Positions 40,226 to 53,383 of a stretch of DNA of 64,000 bases are shown in pieces. The position numbers and the translations under genes were made by a program. The stretch's first letter is position 1. Each line of letters opens with the position of its first letter. This DNA comes from Gordionus sp. m RMFG-2023 (Eukaryota; Nematomorpha; Gordioida; Chordodea; Parachordodidae), in assembly GCF_954871325.1 (NCBI RefSeq), contig NC_088776.1, forward strand, positions 54,950,569-55,014,568. The letters are read 5' to 3'. The notes under the pieces are model-generated. The model made no database searches. It saw only the letters and a list, made by a program, of their open reading frames with translations, and was not told where the DNA came from.

Positions 40226-41124
40226 GTAATATTTACTATATTGTACAAAATAACTATAAATATCCTGTTATAATTTATTTTATATTGTATTTCATTGACT
40301 TATTCAATTATTATAATAAATACATAAAGTAAAAATCATTATATATTATACACATAGATATAAAATAGTTAATAGAATTTATTTATTTTTAGTGTGAATA
40401 TTTGAAATTTTACTAGGGTTTTATATTTTAATGGCTGAACACAATTTAAATATTTTAATTAATAAAAAAAAATTTTTTTAATATATAAAAATATTTTTTT
40501 ATTCACTTATATAATTTAAAACATGGTTAATATATTATGTTAAGACAAACATGATGCATTTCCTGTAAAATCAGATTTTTAAATTTAAAAAAAACCTCAA
40601 AGTTGAAAAAATAACACATTGCCTTTAACATACATATGTAATAAAATTTATGAATTTGAGATTTTCCTTTTGAATTATGATTAGTTTCTTTTAATTAGTA
40701 TTTTTTTCTGAATAAAAACATTTTATTTTACATAAATAGTGAAATTTTATTGGAACATTCCGAGAACCGAACCTGAGGAAATTATGAAACGGGGACGGAG
40801 TGGGAACGGTGATAAATGGGAAAGTTCGAAAAATTAATGTATGTAGATCTGTGCCCGACGAAATTATTGGCTGCCGGCGTGAATTTTAAAAATCGAATTG
40901 CGGCTGACAGCATACTGCTTTTTAGCCGCCGTCAAATAAACCTTTTATAATAAAATATATACCAACAGATGTTCTTTCATTGAGAAGAAAACTAATTATA
41001 AATCCAAACCTACTATTGTAAATTTATAGTTGTATAAAAATAATTTTATTTAAACTTGCCAGACATAAGGATAATATTATGGTTCTACCGATATTAAATA
41101 TCGGATCGGAGATGATATTTCGCG
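40226..41124. other. AT-rich intergenic DNA with short GC-rich islets
   Basis: No exon seen. Islets at about 40740-40830 (GAACGGTGATAAATGGG) and 40840-40930 resemble ends of degraded elements; a GGAACG-type partner lies near 49340-49400. Neither could be bounded. Confidence 0.35.
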
Positions 41125-41347
41125 TAGTGTTGTTAAATGGCTCGTTTTGAGCCGATTTTTAAAAACGGCTAACTCAATATTTTGTCCAGAAAAATATTAT
41201 GCAAGCCTCAAGATTTTGCTCATAGAAGGAACAAAGGTCTGGGCATATATCATCGAAATCTCTAGACTTAGGCAATATTTTTCTGGCTAAAATATTGAGT
41301 TAGCCGTTTTAAAAAATCGGCTCAAAATGAGCCGTTTAACAATACTA
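41125..41347. mobile_element. Fold-back hAT MITE with exact 8-bp target duplication
   Basis: The 223-bp element is nearly one long palindrome: TAGTGTTGTTAAATGGCTCG and onward at the left is the inverse of the right end GAGCCGTTTAACAATACTA for about 65 bp, and the pairing continues weakly to the centre. ATTTCGCG flanks both sides (41117-41124 and 41348-41355). Decayed relatives are seen at 1-80 and 51310-51660, with possible pieces near 41500 and 57960. Confidence 0.92.
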
Positions 41348-41355
41348 ATTTCGCG

Positions 41356-44300
41356 TATTTTAACCGGGCCGATATTTTAAAAAAAAACTAATCCGATTTA
41401 TATAAAATTGTTATTTTTACACATAATTAATTTTATAATAATAATAATAAATTAATAAGCGAATACTCGAGGTTTCGTTGATAGATGTATAAACATTTGT
41501 GCTATCTATGACCTAAATCCTCAGGCCTGCTTAATATTTTTCTGGCTAAAATATTAATACTAATCGGGCTGATATTTTCCAAGGTAACCTATCCGATCCT
41601 ACCTTTTCATTTTCCTCGGTTATTTTATGATTATATATATCATCTTTAATTTTATGCATAATTTTTAATTTCCTGTAAATAGTAAATGAATAGAAAAATT
41701 ATACATTTTATTTTTATTTTACACATAATCTTTAATTTCCTATCAATAATAAATGAATAAATCACAAAATATATTTATATTTTTAAAAAGAAATAAATTA
41801 TTAAGGAAAGAAGTACTTATAAAAATATGAAAAAACGATTTACATTCGGCAATAAAAAATTTTAAATTATTCGTGTTAATGTGCTAAATACCGCCTCACG
41901 AGAAACGAAAAATTTCAGTGCTTCCTACAGAATATATTGATTTTTTTTAATGAGATTTTTTCCATAGATAAATGGTGAATTAAAATCAATCTAAATATCG
42001 GATATAGGATAGGTTTTGCATGAATATCGAATCAATTAAAATTTATGGATCGGCAGGGCCTTAATAACATTGTTATATTTATAGCCACTTAAAATAATTC
42101 TATATCTGTTGTAATATTCAGATGAATACTTTTAAACAAAAAATGGCCTATTCAAATTAGAAGAATTATTACGATATTAAGATGAGAAACTATGTAAATG
42201 AGGATTAAAGGAAAGATATATATTTGAGATTTTGTGAATATTATAATACTTTCCAATTTTGGGAAGAATTCTTTTTTATTTTACTTTTTATTCTTTAAAT
42301 TAATAAGTTTTTACTGTAATCTTTAATAATGTTAATTTAGTATATTTTTACTTTATATAATTTATTATTTTATAATATTGAGATAAATAAAGGAAAACCA
42401 ATGACATTAATTTTGTTATTTGTTTCATTCTTTATACACTTCATTATTTAATTATCTTTTTATTTAGATATAAAGGTTATCTTCTACAATGGTGCTCAAA
42501 CTTTTCAACTTTATACCATCTAATTATGAAAATGTGATATCTGTATCAAGATCAATGAAATACCTAGACACAATGTATTCATAATAATACATTTAATGCG
42601 TTGTTGAATGCAAATCAGCTGGACCCGCCATTTTGGTCCATATAGTAATTATTCTCATGTTAAAAACTACTATAAAATTGATAACTTGCTTCCTTATTAT
42701 CTCGATGATCAGGCAATTCTTTAATAAAGTTTGCGTCAGACTTAGGAATAAACTGGTATCTCGTTTAAAATTTTTAATAATGATATGGGTAACCAAAATG
42801 GCTTCCCCATCTGTTTTTATTGATGTACGCTTTTAATGAATGCATCGTTAGTCTAGGTATTATTATATGTCATTGATCTACACATTTATAAAAAGTATAT
42901 TATCTTAATACTATTTTTAAAGGCTTCTATATCTATTTTTAGATACGTTGTCTTAATTGTTATTACTTGTTAAATTTTAGTATGCAAATTTTATTTGTTA
43001 AATTTATTATAAATAAGTAATATTGTGAATGTTTAAAGGAGAAGATCAAAGATGTATATCTTTAAATTATCAACTTTTCACGTTTGTATTAAATAAAATT
43101 AGATTAAAGTTTTAATTTTGCAATTCCTGTTCTTTGGTAAAATATATTAAATTAATAGAATTAATATCATTTAGATTCTTAATTTACAACCTATGTCATA
43201 ATATTATAATTTTGATAATTTTATTTTATGTTTTTTTTATATTAAAAGTAATATTTGAATTAAATTCATTAATAATGTCCGAATTTTACAAAAATAAACC
43301 AGACAAATTTTATTTTGCTCAATGGATGATGACAACATGGTAAATTAAGATTTGACACTCATAAAATTGTGAATGATTTTTTAAAAAATGAGTGTAGGAA
43401 TTTTATATTTAATGATTATTCCATTATTAAGTTGTTATTCGTTAAATATAACAACCATTCTACAATCAAGTGCCCAGGTAGGAAGAGTTTATTGTGACTA
43501 AATCCCTTTATATATTTTGCATTGTGAATTATTGAAATCTAACAATCATTATTCTTAATTATATATTTTGTTATAAGTTTTAACGTAAAATCCTAATACC
43601 TAAGTGTAATAAAAAATTGTAACTCTATCTAGATTCATTATTAGACGATGTATCTATATCAGAATCCATTTGAAAAGTATCTTTTATTAACTCTGAAAAT
43701 TAAGATCGTTATATTATAATAAATGTTTTAACGTTTCAAATGGATAATTAAAAATTGAGAAAACAATAAAAAGTTCTCATTTTAAAATAGTTACATAAAA
43801 TTTTCTTACGTGATAAACAAAACAATATTCTTTCGTAATTGGGCGAAATGGGCTAGGAATATTTTTTAAACATTGGGCTCAAATGGGCTTGTATTAGTAT
43901 ATTTTATAGGGTCGTGAAAAATAAATAATAAATTAGGCCTGCGCTCAACTTTAATATCAAATAAAATATTGATATTTTTCTGCATTAGTGATAATGACTG
44001 GACTTGCCAACTTTCAATTTTATAATCTATTGAGGAGGATATTTTTAAAAATAGGCTTTAGGTTTATGCAACATTTCGTGCAAATATCTTTGAAGATTAA
44101 CAAAATTGGAGATTTTTTTTAAAATTGTGATTTCTTCTCGAAAGATTTTTATATGCATAAAGATTGAAAAAAAGATTTACAAAAAAAAGTGATTTAGAAT
44201 TTTGGGCAAAAAAGAAATTCTAATTTGAGCATTCTCAAAAATCTTCATTATTTATGGATTCTTCGGAGATCAAAAATCTTTGTAAGATTAAAATTGAACG

Positions 44301-44399
44301 CAAACAAAATTAAACTTTTTAAATATTATATAAATAAATTTTAACAAAAATTTATGTGACTTGCTTATCCTGCGTTTGTGAATACAGGGTTACCTATCA
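41356..44399. other. AT-rich intergenic DNA, decayed repeats only
   Basis: No host exon recognised. Fragments with CTGGCTAAAATATT at about 41540 belong to the fold-back hAT MITE family. GGATCGGCAGGGCCTT at about 42050 looks like an hAT terminus without a clear partner. Repeated GGGCTCAAATGGGCTTG-type motifs at about 43840-43890, next to a minus-strand MDSDIDTSSNNES-like stretch near 43630, hint at another hAT remnant. Confidence 0.35.
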
Positions 44400-44735
44400 G
44401 ATTCTTTCATTATTATGAAGGTCAATTCCACTATTCCAACCCTATGTAATGTACCACCCTAAAACTATATTGGTTCCTTAAAATTCTATTATAAGTGTTA
44501 TTTTTATGAAGGTTAATTCCATTATTCCAACCCTATGTCACCTTGAGATTCTGTTGTTTCCTTGGAAACCTATTCTAGAAGCTAATTTTATGGAGAAAAA
44601 TCCATTGTTTCAACCATATGTAATGTACCATCTTAAAGTTATGTGGTAAATTCTATTATTCCAACCCTATGTAATGCACCACCTTTAAATTCTCTTGGTT
44701 CCTTAGAATCCTATTCTAAGAGTTATTTTAATTAG
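44400..44735. repeat. Diverged minisatellite, four units of about 80-100 bp
   Basis: The phrase ATTCCAACCCTATGT with its flanks recurs at about 44435, 44525, 44609 (diverged) and 44660, each followed by a TTGGTTCCTTA-like segment. Unit spacing varies because of deletions. Confidence 0.7.
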
Positions 44736-45467
44736 ATAACTAATGGAGAGCTTTAAATGTTAATACACACAAATTTATGTATAAAAGTAAAATTGAGTTT
44801 TTTTTTTTAAAAAAAAACATTCTTTTAAAATTATTGATTTGCCGCAATTATTTTTATCAAAAAACGGAAAAACCCGAATAAACAAAGAAAACATTTGCTT
44901 ATGTAAAAAAAATATATCAATAATTTCCTTTTTTATTTAAAAAAAAAATTATTATCGATTTCCATGATTTTCTAATGGTTTTACTCTTGTTATTAAAAGA
45001 TGTCGCGAACGCGATTTTCAAAATGAAATTCATGATATTGTTTTTTTTGAATGAATTTGACTTTAAAAAAAAAAATTTTAGTCGATTTTATTAAAAAAAA
45101 TATGGAGAAATGAATAATATCATTCATAATTACCTAACCCACAAAAAAAAATATGTTCGATCTAAAAATAAGGCGCCTTATTATTCAGATGAGAGCTTCT
45201 ACCAGGAGGGCGGAGTATAGGGTTATGATGCAAGCAGGTCATTAAAATGAGAAGGATAATCGATTCGCTTAAACGAATCGAAAAATTTAATATTCGTACA
45301 ATTATAAAATTTACTTATTTGAATTCGATTCGAAAAATATTATAAAATAATTCACGCGAAAATATATGGATTAGAATTTTTTAATATTTTGCGTATCTAA
45401 TTTTGAACAGAAAAAAAAAGTTATTATGGATAGTCTGATTTTTTTTTAAAAAAAAAGAAAGAACCAT

Positions 45468-47866
45468 GAGATCCTGCAAACGTTACTTCAATAAAGAAAC
45501 GCGTTACTCGAGAGGAATAGTAATAGGGTTACTCGTTAATTGAAAAATTTAATATAATATTTATTTATATATATAATTTATAAATAAAATAATATATTAC
45601 AAGATAAGCTATTTTTGGTAATAATTTTTTATTTATTTTTAACAACGGTTGATTTTTAAAATTTTGATCAGGTAAACAAGAATGCTTAGTGTTCAACTTT
45701 CGCTGTGCTAAACACAAGTTCAACTGGCACAGAGGATGGGAGGATTGTATTATATAGAATAAATAAACATTTAAATTGGGAAAATTTATTAAAAATTCCT
45801 TTATTTTGAAAAAAAGCTTAGTTCATCGTCAAAATCTTCATTCAAATCCTTATCCAATTTTTTTTATCTCTATTAGAAAATAATCTCTACCTCTGTTGTT
45901 TTTTTTAAAAGGAATCAAATCTGTCTTTTCTTTGTCAAGATCTTTTTTTCAAACAGGAAATAAGTTCAAGCTTCCTTCCTTCGCTGTAATCTAATTTAAC
46001 GAAGGCCGATCTGATTTAAATAGTGGATTAATTATTACCGATATTATATATTCAATTGAAGTAAGATTAACAAAATATAAATTGTAAACAATACCTTCAA
46101 ATGTCTTTGTCTTGTAGAATTGTATTAATAAATAGTTTACTAAATGAAATTATTTAAAGCCATTTTTTTTATTATTATAATAGTTATGGTAGGAGTAAAA
46201 TTTCCAAATTCATTTTTTATTCTCTCTATAAAATCGAAAGAGCGGTATAAAATCATATATATAGCCATGCCATATTTACCAATCAACGACTTTTCATTGA
46301 CTGAAAATCTCTGTAATTTGGATATATCACAAGATTCGTCAAATTTGTGCAATTCTCCTTAATAAGACTTTATTAATTTCACGGAGTTATAGAAAGAGTT
46401 CCCATCTTGTCATAACCAGTTTAATCCGATATCCCATTTTTTCCTTAAAAATAGCTGTACAGTTTGGAGGATGCCCATGTTTGTTCCACAATTGAGGTTG
46501 AATTATTTGAGTTGGGACACAATTTACACTGACAAAGTGTAACTTTGTAGGGGAAATGTGCCATGAATGACCATGTTTTTGCTTTTTTGAAAAAGAGATA
46601 TTAAAATTTATGTTTAACCAAACAAATTTTATATCAATGTGTAGCCTAAATATTAATCTTTAAAATAAAATTTTAATCAAAGCTCTATGTATAATACTTT
46701 ATGAGCTAAATGAGATTATGTGAAAGTTGTTTTTCTGGCCATATACTATGTGTTAACTGGCCATAATACAGTATTTAAGAATTTTATTATAAATATGAAA
46801 TAATACAATATGAAATACTTGTAAAAGACCTATATTGATATTTCTACATTTTTTAGTCAATTAGTATTTAAATCTCAATTTATTACCACATCTATTTAAT
46901 GATAATATTATAAATTAATATCTTAATTAGCATTTTACTAAACATTCTTAAGCTTGTTCATCATTTTATTTCACCAAATGTTGATTTGCAAGAGCTTTTC
47001 ATTTTAATAAGAATTGTGAATGTACGAATTGTGGCCAATCAATACATGGCCAGTCAATACTCACACCTCTCTATTATTATTAAGCGCCTTATATGTCTAT
47101 TAAATAAAGTTTTTAAAGTCTAATTTTTTGTGTGAATAATGCTACTAAATGCCTAAGGATAATATTTATAAAAAATATCAGTAATCTAAATTAGGAATTT
47201 TTTCACCAAACAAAAAAATGTGTAAGGTGATTTTTCCAAAAGAGGTACTAAAAACAATTTATTTGAAATATTTTTTTATTGAATTGCTCTATTTAATAAG
47301 TGAACTTAGGTAAGGTACATATCATAAATATACACATTTTGACCAATTTTGAGAATTGGTCCAATAGATAAAATGTTAAATAGTGGTGGCCAGTCTTCAC
47401 ACATGGCCATTTATGGCACATTTCCCCTACCCTTAGTTTTCCTTATTGGTGTAAAAAATGTTTCATATTGGGGTTATTCATCTTCAACTGGAGAAAATGT
47501 ACAATTGACATAATATTCTTTATAAAGTAAATAATTATAATAAATAAATTTACATACATTAATTGATTCAATATTAATTAGATTAAACAATCTTGACTGA
47601 AAATTTAACAACTAAAATTTAAAATAAAAATGAAGAAATTTGGTGGTTGATGTGAAATTAAAAACTCGGGTTAAATTATTTATAAAATTTAAAAAATAAA
47701 TAAAAGTAATTTGATAATACAATTGTTATTTCTTAAGAAAAATTTGAAATAGCGTTACCATTACTCAAAAAAAAACACGTTACCTTTACTCGTTCGTTAC
47801 CTCTAGAAGAAGGTAACGAATGGCTTAGTAACGACGCTACTTTACAGTAATACACTACATATTAAT
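45468..47866 (-). mobile_element. hAT transposon remnant, GTAACG subfamily, interrupted by a MITE
   Basis: GTAACG/CGTTAC motifs cluster at 45480-45540 and 47750-47850. The right end closes with TTTACAGTAATACACTA. On the minus strand the C-terminal dimerisation domain reads FILYNTILPSSVPVELVFST (about 45690-45770), with an acidic DEDFDDELSFF-like stretch before it. Farther upstream, 46140-46352 has VNEKSLIGKYGMAIYMILYR then NEFGNFTPTITIIIIKK, which fits the middle of hAT transposases. Stops and shifts show it is dead. The MITE at 46550-47427 is inserted in its 5' part. Confidence 0.62.
46550..47427. mobile_element. Tc1/mariner-type MITE, copy 2 (878 bp)
   Basis: Same ends (GGGGAAATGTGCCATGAATG) and same TA flanks (46548-46549, 47428-47429) as 9063-9960, colinear throughout with small indels. 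It is the innermost layer of the 45.2-48.3 kb nest. Confidence 0.85.
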
Positions 47867-49005
47867 ATTAATTTATAATGCTAAACCAATTTTTAAGGTA
47901 AAAACTAAAAAGTTTTTCCTATTATTTCTTCTTTGTATATGACACGAGATTTATGAGGTTTCAACTAGAAGAAAAACCTTTCACAAGCCGTTTATGTATA
48001 TATGCATATACTATATAAATATATATACCTTGTTAATCACATTACCCATTAGATTGACGATAGATGAAATCACAAATGATTAAATTTCATTTTTTTTAAA
48101 AAAAACAATTATTATTCCGAAATATTCAAATATTCGATCAAATAATTCGAATACAACTAATTAGTAGAATATATGAGTTATTATAATAATTCGTCGATTA
48201 TTCGGATTATTTGTTTTATTCGAATCGAATAATTTGTATTCGAACAGAACGAAATTTACTATTCGATTCAACTTATTCGAAGCGAATGGACCCTAATCGT
48301 CAGCAACAATAATTTAGAATAATTTTTATTTATGTTGTTTATTTTTTTATAGTGGTTTTTTATATTTTTTATAATTTTCATTCAATTGTGACGTCTCCTT
48401 ATAATCATATCATTCATATAAACATAATTAAATGTAAAGTTTGCAAAATGCTAATATCCTATTTACTAATTATTTTATCCATTTAAAAAAAAAATATCTA
48501 TTAAAAATTATCGGTAACTCATTGTGCTTCTTCTATTGATGTAAAAAAAAAGATATCAGGAGGAGGGCGGGTGGAAAATATTCTATTTTTATCGATTTTA
48601 ATTGGGGTTCACCATTTAAAAATATTATGTAAATTTTTAAATTTATTATTTTTCGAATTGTTTTCAACCTAGGAGCAGATTATTTATTGGTAAAAAGGTG
48701 GTATCCGGAGAAAAGCAATTTTTGAGTTCCTCTTTTGTCCCCGTTTCAGCCCAAAATATAGACTTCCTGTTCCAAATTTCGAAACATATTCCAGAAATAT
48801 TTTTTATATATATTAATATACAAATAGTCCTTCATAATTTAATTCAATTATTTACACCCGACCATTAATTATATTATCCCATTAAACAGTGGGTGTAAGT
48901 AAATATAAATTTGAGCGCGCGAAGACCAACTTTTAAACATTTAACTTGGAAAACAAATTTTGTAGTCTATTGAAATTTATAAGGTTTTTTTTATCATATT
49001 AATAT

Positions 49006-49124
49006 CGGAGACCTGCAGAGGTACCATTTGCAAGGTCCGGCTCGGCCTGGATATTAAAATAAATAAATTTCAGGCCCGGCCCGTGTATCCAAGCCGGGCT
49101 TAGGGCTGGGTCTGCATGTCTCTG
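49006..49124. mobile_element. 119-bp hAT MITE with exact 8-bp target duplication
   Basis: Ends CGGAGACCTGCAGA and TCTGCATGTCTCTG are inverted. ATTAATAT flanks both sides (48998-49005 and 49125-49132). The interior is GC-rich, with GGCCCGGCCCG and its inverse. The duplication uses AT-rich sequence, but all eight bases match at both element borders. Confidence 0.85.
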
Positions 49125-49132
49125 ATTAATAT

Positions 49133-51300
49133 AATTTAATACTATTACAATTAGTTTTTAAAAAAGTTTTCCCAATCTTAATCACATATAAAACTAAAGA
49201 GGAAAATAGTATTGTTATGTGAAGCAATTTCTAATATTTTTGAAAAAAAAGGAAAACGTACTAAGCCATCGTCATTTTTGAATATTTTAGTTGTAATTAT
49301 ATAAAATTTTTATATCGTTTCTTGGTACGATGCGGAATCACCGTTCCCGTTCCGCTTTCAGAATACTAGGTTTCATCGAAACGTTACGTTCCACGTGCCT
49401 GAAAAGGAGTACTTGGTGTAGATAATACCTTGATTATTATTATTATCATATCTTTTCATATATAGTTTCTGCAGAGAGGAGAAATAAGGAAGCAAAAATT
49501 TCCTCAAATAGGTTTATGCTGCTACGCGAAATCGGCAATTTGGCCTCAAGTTTATGTGGAGAGAGAGAGGCCTTATTGAGATATTTATTTCTTTTAAATA
49601 CCCAGTTTAATAATAGTTGAAAGGTAGTGGAGTTGTTGTGATGATTAGTAGTCAGCAGTCAGTACATTTAAATTTTAGTCATAAATATGACTAAAAAATT
49701 TCCGATTTTGGGCCAATGTTAATTTTTTTTTTTTGAGTTAGCTGGAAAATGAACATGGTGGATAAGAACAAGATAAATTAATATAATGTATAAGTTTAAA
49801 AGAAAGGCTTATAAAATGGTAATATTTAGGAATATGATGACTTGCTTAATTAACCTAAGGTAATCAAGTCATATTTATTATCTTGAGTACGTTATTGTTG
49901 CTAACAATAATAAAATAAGCGGTAAGCATTCATGGCTTACCCGGGGGGGGGGGGGGGTTATCACGCTACCCCATATTGAAAGAGGTTGGTAGTTGTAGGA
50001 TGCTATCATCATTTGAATAAAGATATAAGAGGTAAGGGGTAAATAAAAGTGAGGTGGGGCAGGATGGTAATTTTGATATGAATTTATTTATTTATTGCTA
50101 ATTTTGATTTTAATTTCCTCATTTTTGTTTATATAGGGGATAGGGTAGGACGTATAGGAGATGGACAATTTTATTCCCATATATAATTTATGAAATTGCA
50201 CTACTTATAGAATTTAAATTATATGGAAGATTAACGTTGAATATTCCTAAGAAATTTTATGAAAACTCTTATCCCTGATTTTTTTTTGGCTAACTAATAA
50301 AATTATTGTATATTGCCATTCTGAAAATTAGAGAATTTTTGTCACCACTAAGTAGAATGGAAACATATTAAAATTACAATATAAATACATATGAATGTGG
50401 ATTGAATGGTTAACACTTTACCCCCTATTACAGAGAAAATTATTTTTTCTAAAAAAAAATGAAAGCATTGGCTAAGAAGATTCAAATTCTATTTATTTAT
50501 AAATGATAGAATAGGCAAAATCTGTATTCAGATGAGCAATCTATTCAATTCAATAGATTATTTCCCAATTAACAAAAACTCTTATTTTTATTTTGTCATT
50601 TTTTTTTTTTAATTTTATTTATAAATAAGTTTTTTGTTTCGCGGAATTTTAAATTTAAAAAAAAATTCACTCCCAGATATACAAGTCCCCTCCCTCTCCT
50701 CATCCTTGAAACAGATTTTTGGCTATTCGCCTCATTCAATTAAAAAACCATTTACTCCTATTTAATTATTAGAAAGTCCCCAATTCTGAATTAACTCCCT
50801 ATTCTAAATCAGAAAAGCTATACAGATTTTATAGATCTTGACGCAGCAGAGTAAGAAAACCCCTAAAATGTTTTTTTATTGTAATTTATTATATACTCGA
50901 ATTTATTATAATAATAATATTTTATATTTTTTTTTAATTATCATTATATTTATTCATTACATTTTAAAGAGAGAAGAAGCTGCGCTAAAAACAAAATACG
51001 AAAATCAATACTTTTTTTTCCTGTCATATGACGATTTATTGGTTTTTTTTTAAAAAAATAAATTTTTTTTCTAAAATAAAAGAAAAAATTGGCTAATTAA
51101 ATTTACAAAATATTCAATACAAGGTAAAATTTATGGTGTTTTTTTTTAAAAATAAAAATTAGATTATAATTGCAATATTTTCATGCGATTTTGATTAGTT
51201 ATTGATTTGATCAAAAATGTTAAATTGATATTCTAGTGTCCTTCTATCACATTGTACTTTATATTACAAATCCAACGCCTGTGATATGTGTTACACTTAA
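49133..51300. other. AT-rich intergenic DNA, no gene seen
   Basis: Contains a GGAACG-type fragment near 49340-49400, a G run at 49943-49957 and long A/T tracts. Open frames here are short and low-complexity. Confidence 0.4.
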
Positions 51301-51309
51301 TATTTGTTA

Positions 51310-51660
51310 AAAAGGCTCGATTTTGCCAATGTTTTAAAGCAAGATTTTAGCCAAAATAGTATTTACACAAGCCTCGATATTAGTAGGGCTAAATGTCCCG
51401 ATTTTTATAAAACGGCTAACCCAATATTTTACTCATAAATATTTATGTTATGAGGAAAATTTCCAGGCTTGAGTAATATTTTAATATGGGTCAGCCGTTT
51501 TTAAAAAAAATTCGGTAGTTTAACAACTCTAGAAATTTTGTTAAAGGTGTTCGAAAATTATATACCATCTATGAGCGAAATTTCCAGGGTTGAGTAATTT
51601 TTCTTTTTGGCTAAAATATTGGGTTACACTTCTTAAAAAATTGAGCCATTTTTGCATTCC
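51310..51660. mobile_element. Two decayed copies of the fold-back hAT MITE
   Basis: Blocks such as AAAACGGCTAACCCAATATT (51410-51429), CAGCCGTTTTTAAAAAAAAT and GTTTAACAACTCTA (51521-51534) match the ends of 41125-41347. A second, weaker set follows to about 51660. Older than the intact copy. Confidence 0.45.
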
Positions 51661-51939
51661 ATTAATTTTAAATTTAAAAAATCATAAATTTTTTTTAAAA
51701 TTTACCCAATTCTTATAAATTTATTTTTTAAATGCTTCTAAATTTTGAAAATTTTTTTTTTTTCAGCACACATTTGTTTTTATAATGGTCCTCCACTTTT
51801 AACTATTCCACCCGATTCCAAGAACGGCGGAATCTAATTTATAGCACTAAACTATACTCAGTCTTGGGTTCTAACTTTTCACCCGATTTTGTACATTTAA
51901 TCATTTATAACGCATTTTGGTACATAAATTTATTATGAA

Positions 51940-52140
51940 TGCGCTTCGGTATTTAGCGTTATAGAAATCACAGTTGATTCTTCAGAGCGATAATAATTTT
52001 TGAAATATACATCTCAACATATGTTTTTACAAATTTTATCATAGCGTTTCCAACGTTTCGCTTCATATTTATAACTTTTATCATCTTGATTTTGTAGATA
52101 GCGTCGCATTAAATACTGCATTCACTATAAATGAAGCGTT
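51940..52140. mobile_element. Decayed Harbinger-like MITE
   Basis: Inverted GAAGCG/CGCTTC-containing ends (ACTATAAATGAAGCGTTA at the right) resemble the intact copy at 57319-57561. Borders approximate. Confidence 0.35.
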
Positions 52141-52619
52141 AGATATTATTAATTTATATAGTCACTAAAAAATGAACGATATTTTAGATATTTTCATAAA
52201 GTTTCCCGTTACATTTGAAGGCCTTTTTAAAATCCTTTTTCTTCTGTTATACTGTCTAGATCTAAAATGTTTTTTTTTAAATATATTATATGCCTTTCTT
52301 TTTTATAAATCTTCTTCTTCTGTTACGTTTGTCTGCCTAAAATCTCTTCCTAAATATAAATTCATTTTTTATCTTAAAAAAAATTAAATACTTGTTTTAT
52401 TTTATTTTACTTTTCAAAAACAAAAACGAATGACCCCATGGAAGCCCATCTTCCAACTGTATAGAAAAGAAAGATTTAAATATTTTCTGGAACAACTTTT
52501 ATCCAAGTCTTATTAGTTTATCTTCTGTCTTCTTTTTGGTTTCATAATATTTTTCACAGAATTAAATTTCCTTCGGCATATTCTCACACAGGATATTCCA
52601 GCTGTAAAAATTTTTTCTT

Positions 52620-52835
52620 TCCGCCTCATTTATATTAAACGCGATCTTTACTGCGATGCGAAATTAAAGTTAATTCGTCATCGCTTTGATATTATTTTAA
52701 ATATAGGTAAACAGCTGTCGCGATTTATAAGTTATATTTTTATTGGTTTGCTTTTGTAAATTACGCGGTGATTGATTACGCATCGCTTGGGCAAAGTGCA
52801 CTCATAATAAATGAAGCGAAAGACGATCTAAAACT
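52620..52835. mobile_element. Decayed Harbinger-like MITE
   Basis: Left end GCCTCATTTATATTAAACGC matches the inverse of the right end of 57319-57561. Right end ATAATAAATGAAGCG is diverged. Confidence 0.4.
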
Positions 52836-52967
52836 ATTATAACGAATAAGAATTATAGTTATGTATGTATGAACTTTCCACCTTTCCAATTTACTACGCA
52901 TTTATAGATGATAATTAATATTTAAAAATAATATACGCATGATGGCATCTTAATTTTAAAATTCTAA

Positions 52968-53030
52968 ATATAGAAGCAAACTATAATATAGAAACAGACT
53001 ATAATATAGAAGCAGACTATAATATAAAAT
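52968..53030. repeat. 21-bp tandem repeat, about three units
   Basis: ATATAGAAGCAGACTATA recurs three times with one or two changes, about 350 bp before the VAT1-like start codon. Confidence 0.8.
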
Positions 53031-53383
53031 AGAAAAAAGAGTTAAATATAATTACACGAACCAACAGTTATGACAATTTCAAATGGAAAGAGAAAGGAAT
53101 TTAAAAGAATTCTCTAGGTTTTAAAAATAACATAAAAATTTCGGAATGAAATAATAAAGTCGTAAACTTATCCTATTTATTTTTTTAAATCTAAAAAATC
53201 ACATTCTAATTCAGACAAATATTTATGACCAATTAGGATGCAGCCTTATATTTTAAATTATTTTTTAATATCAACCACCATTTTATTTTATCCTAATTTT
53301 TGCTTACGCGATATTTATCTAGATTAGTAGTCCAAAACTTATTAATCGTAGAAATTCAACGGAAAAGAAATATATGATCTAAA

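Larger units (their letters stand above)
45240..48300. mobile_element. Outer element of a nest, ATTCG-repeat family (probable hAT)
   Basis: Subterminal regions at 45245-45350 and 48115-48295 are full of ATTCGAAT/CGAATCG motifs and face each other. The outer ends GGATAATCGATTCGCTTAAA and TTCGAAGCGAATGGACCCTA are loosely inverted. The target duplication is not clear. The centre is filled by a second element, so coding remnants of the outer one are not identifiable. hAT membership is inferred from the style of subterminal repeats only. Confidence 0.45.

Noticed and set aside
42593-42836. Overlapping open frames on both strands
   Set aside because: They mirror each other around AAAATGGC-type inverted motifs and show no homology; probably a decayed inverted-repeat element without clear borders.
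50838-51053. 71-codon + strand frame
   Set aside because: Low-complexity Phe/Ile/Tyr run typical of AT-rich noise.
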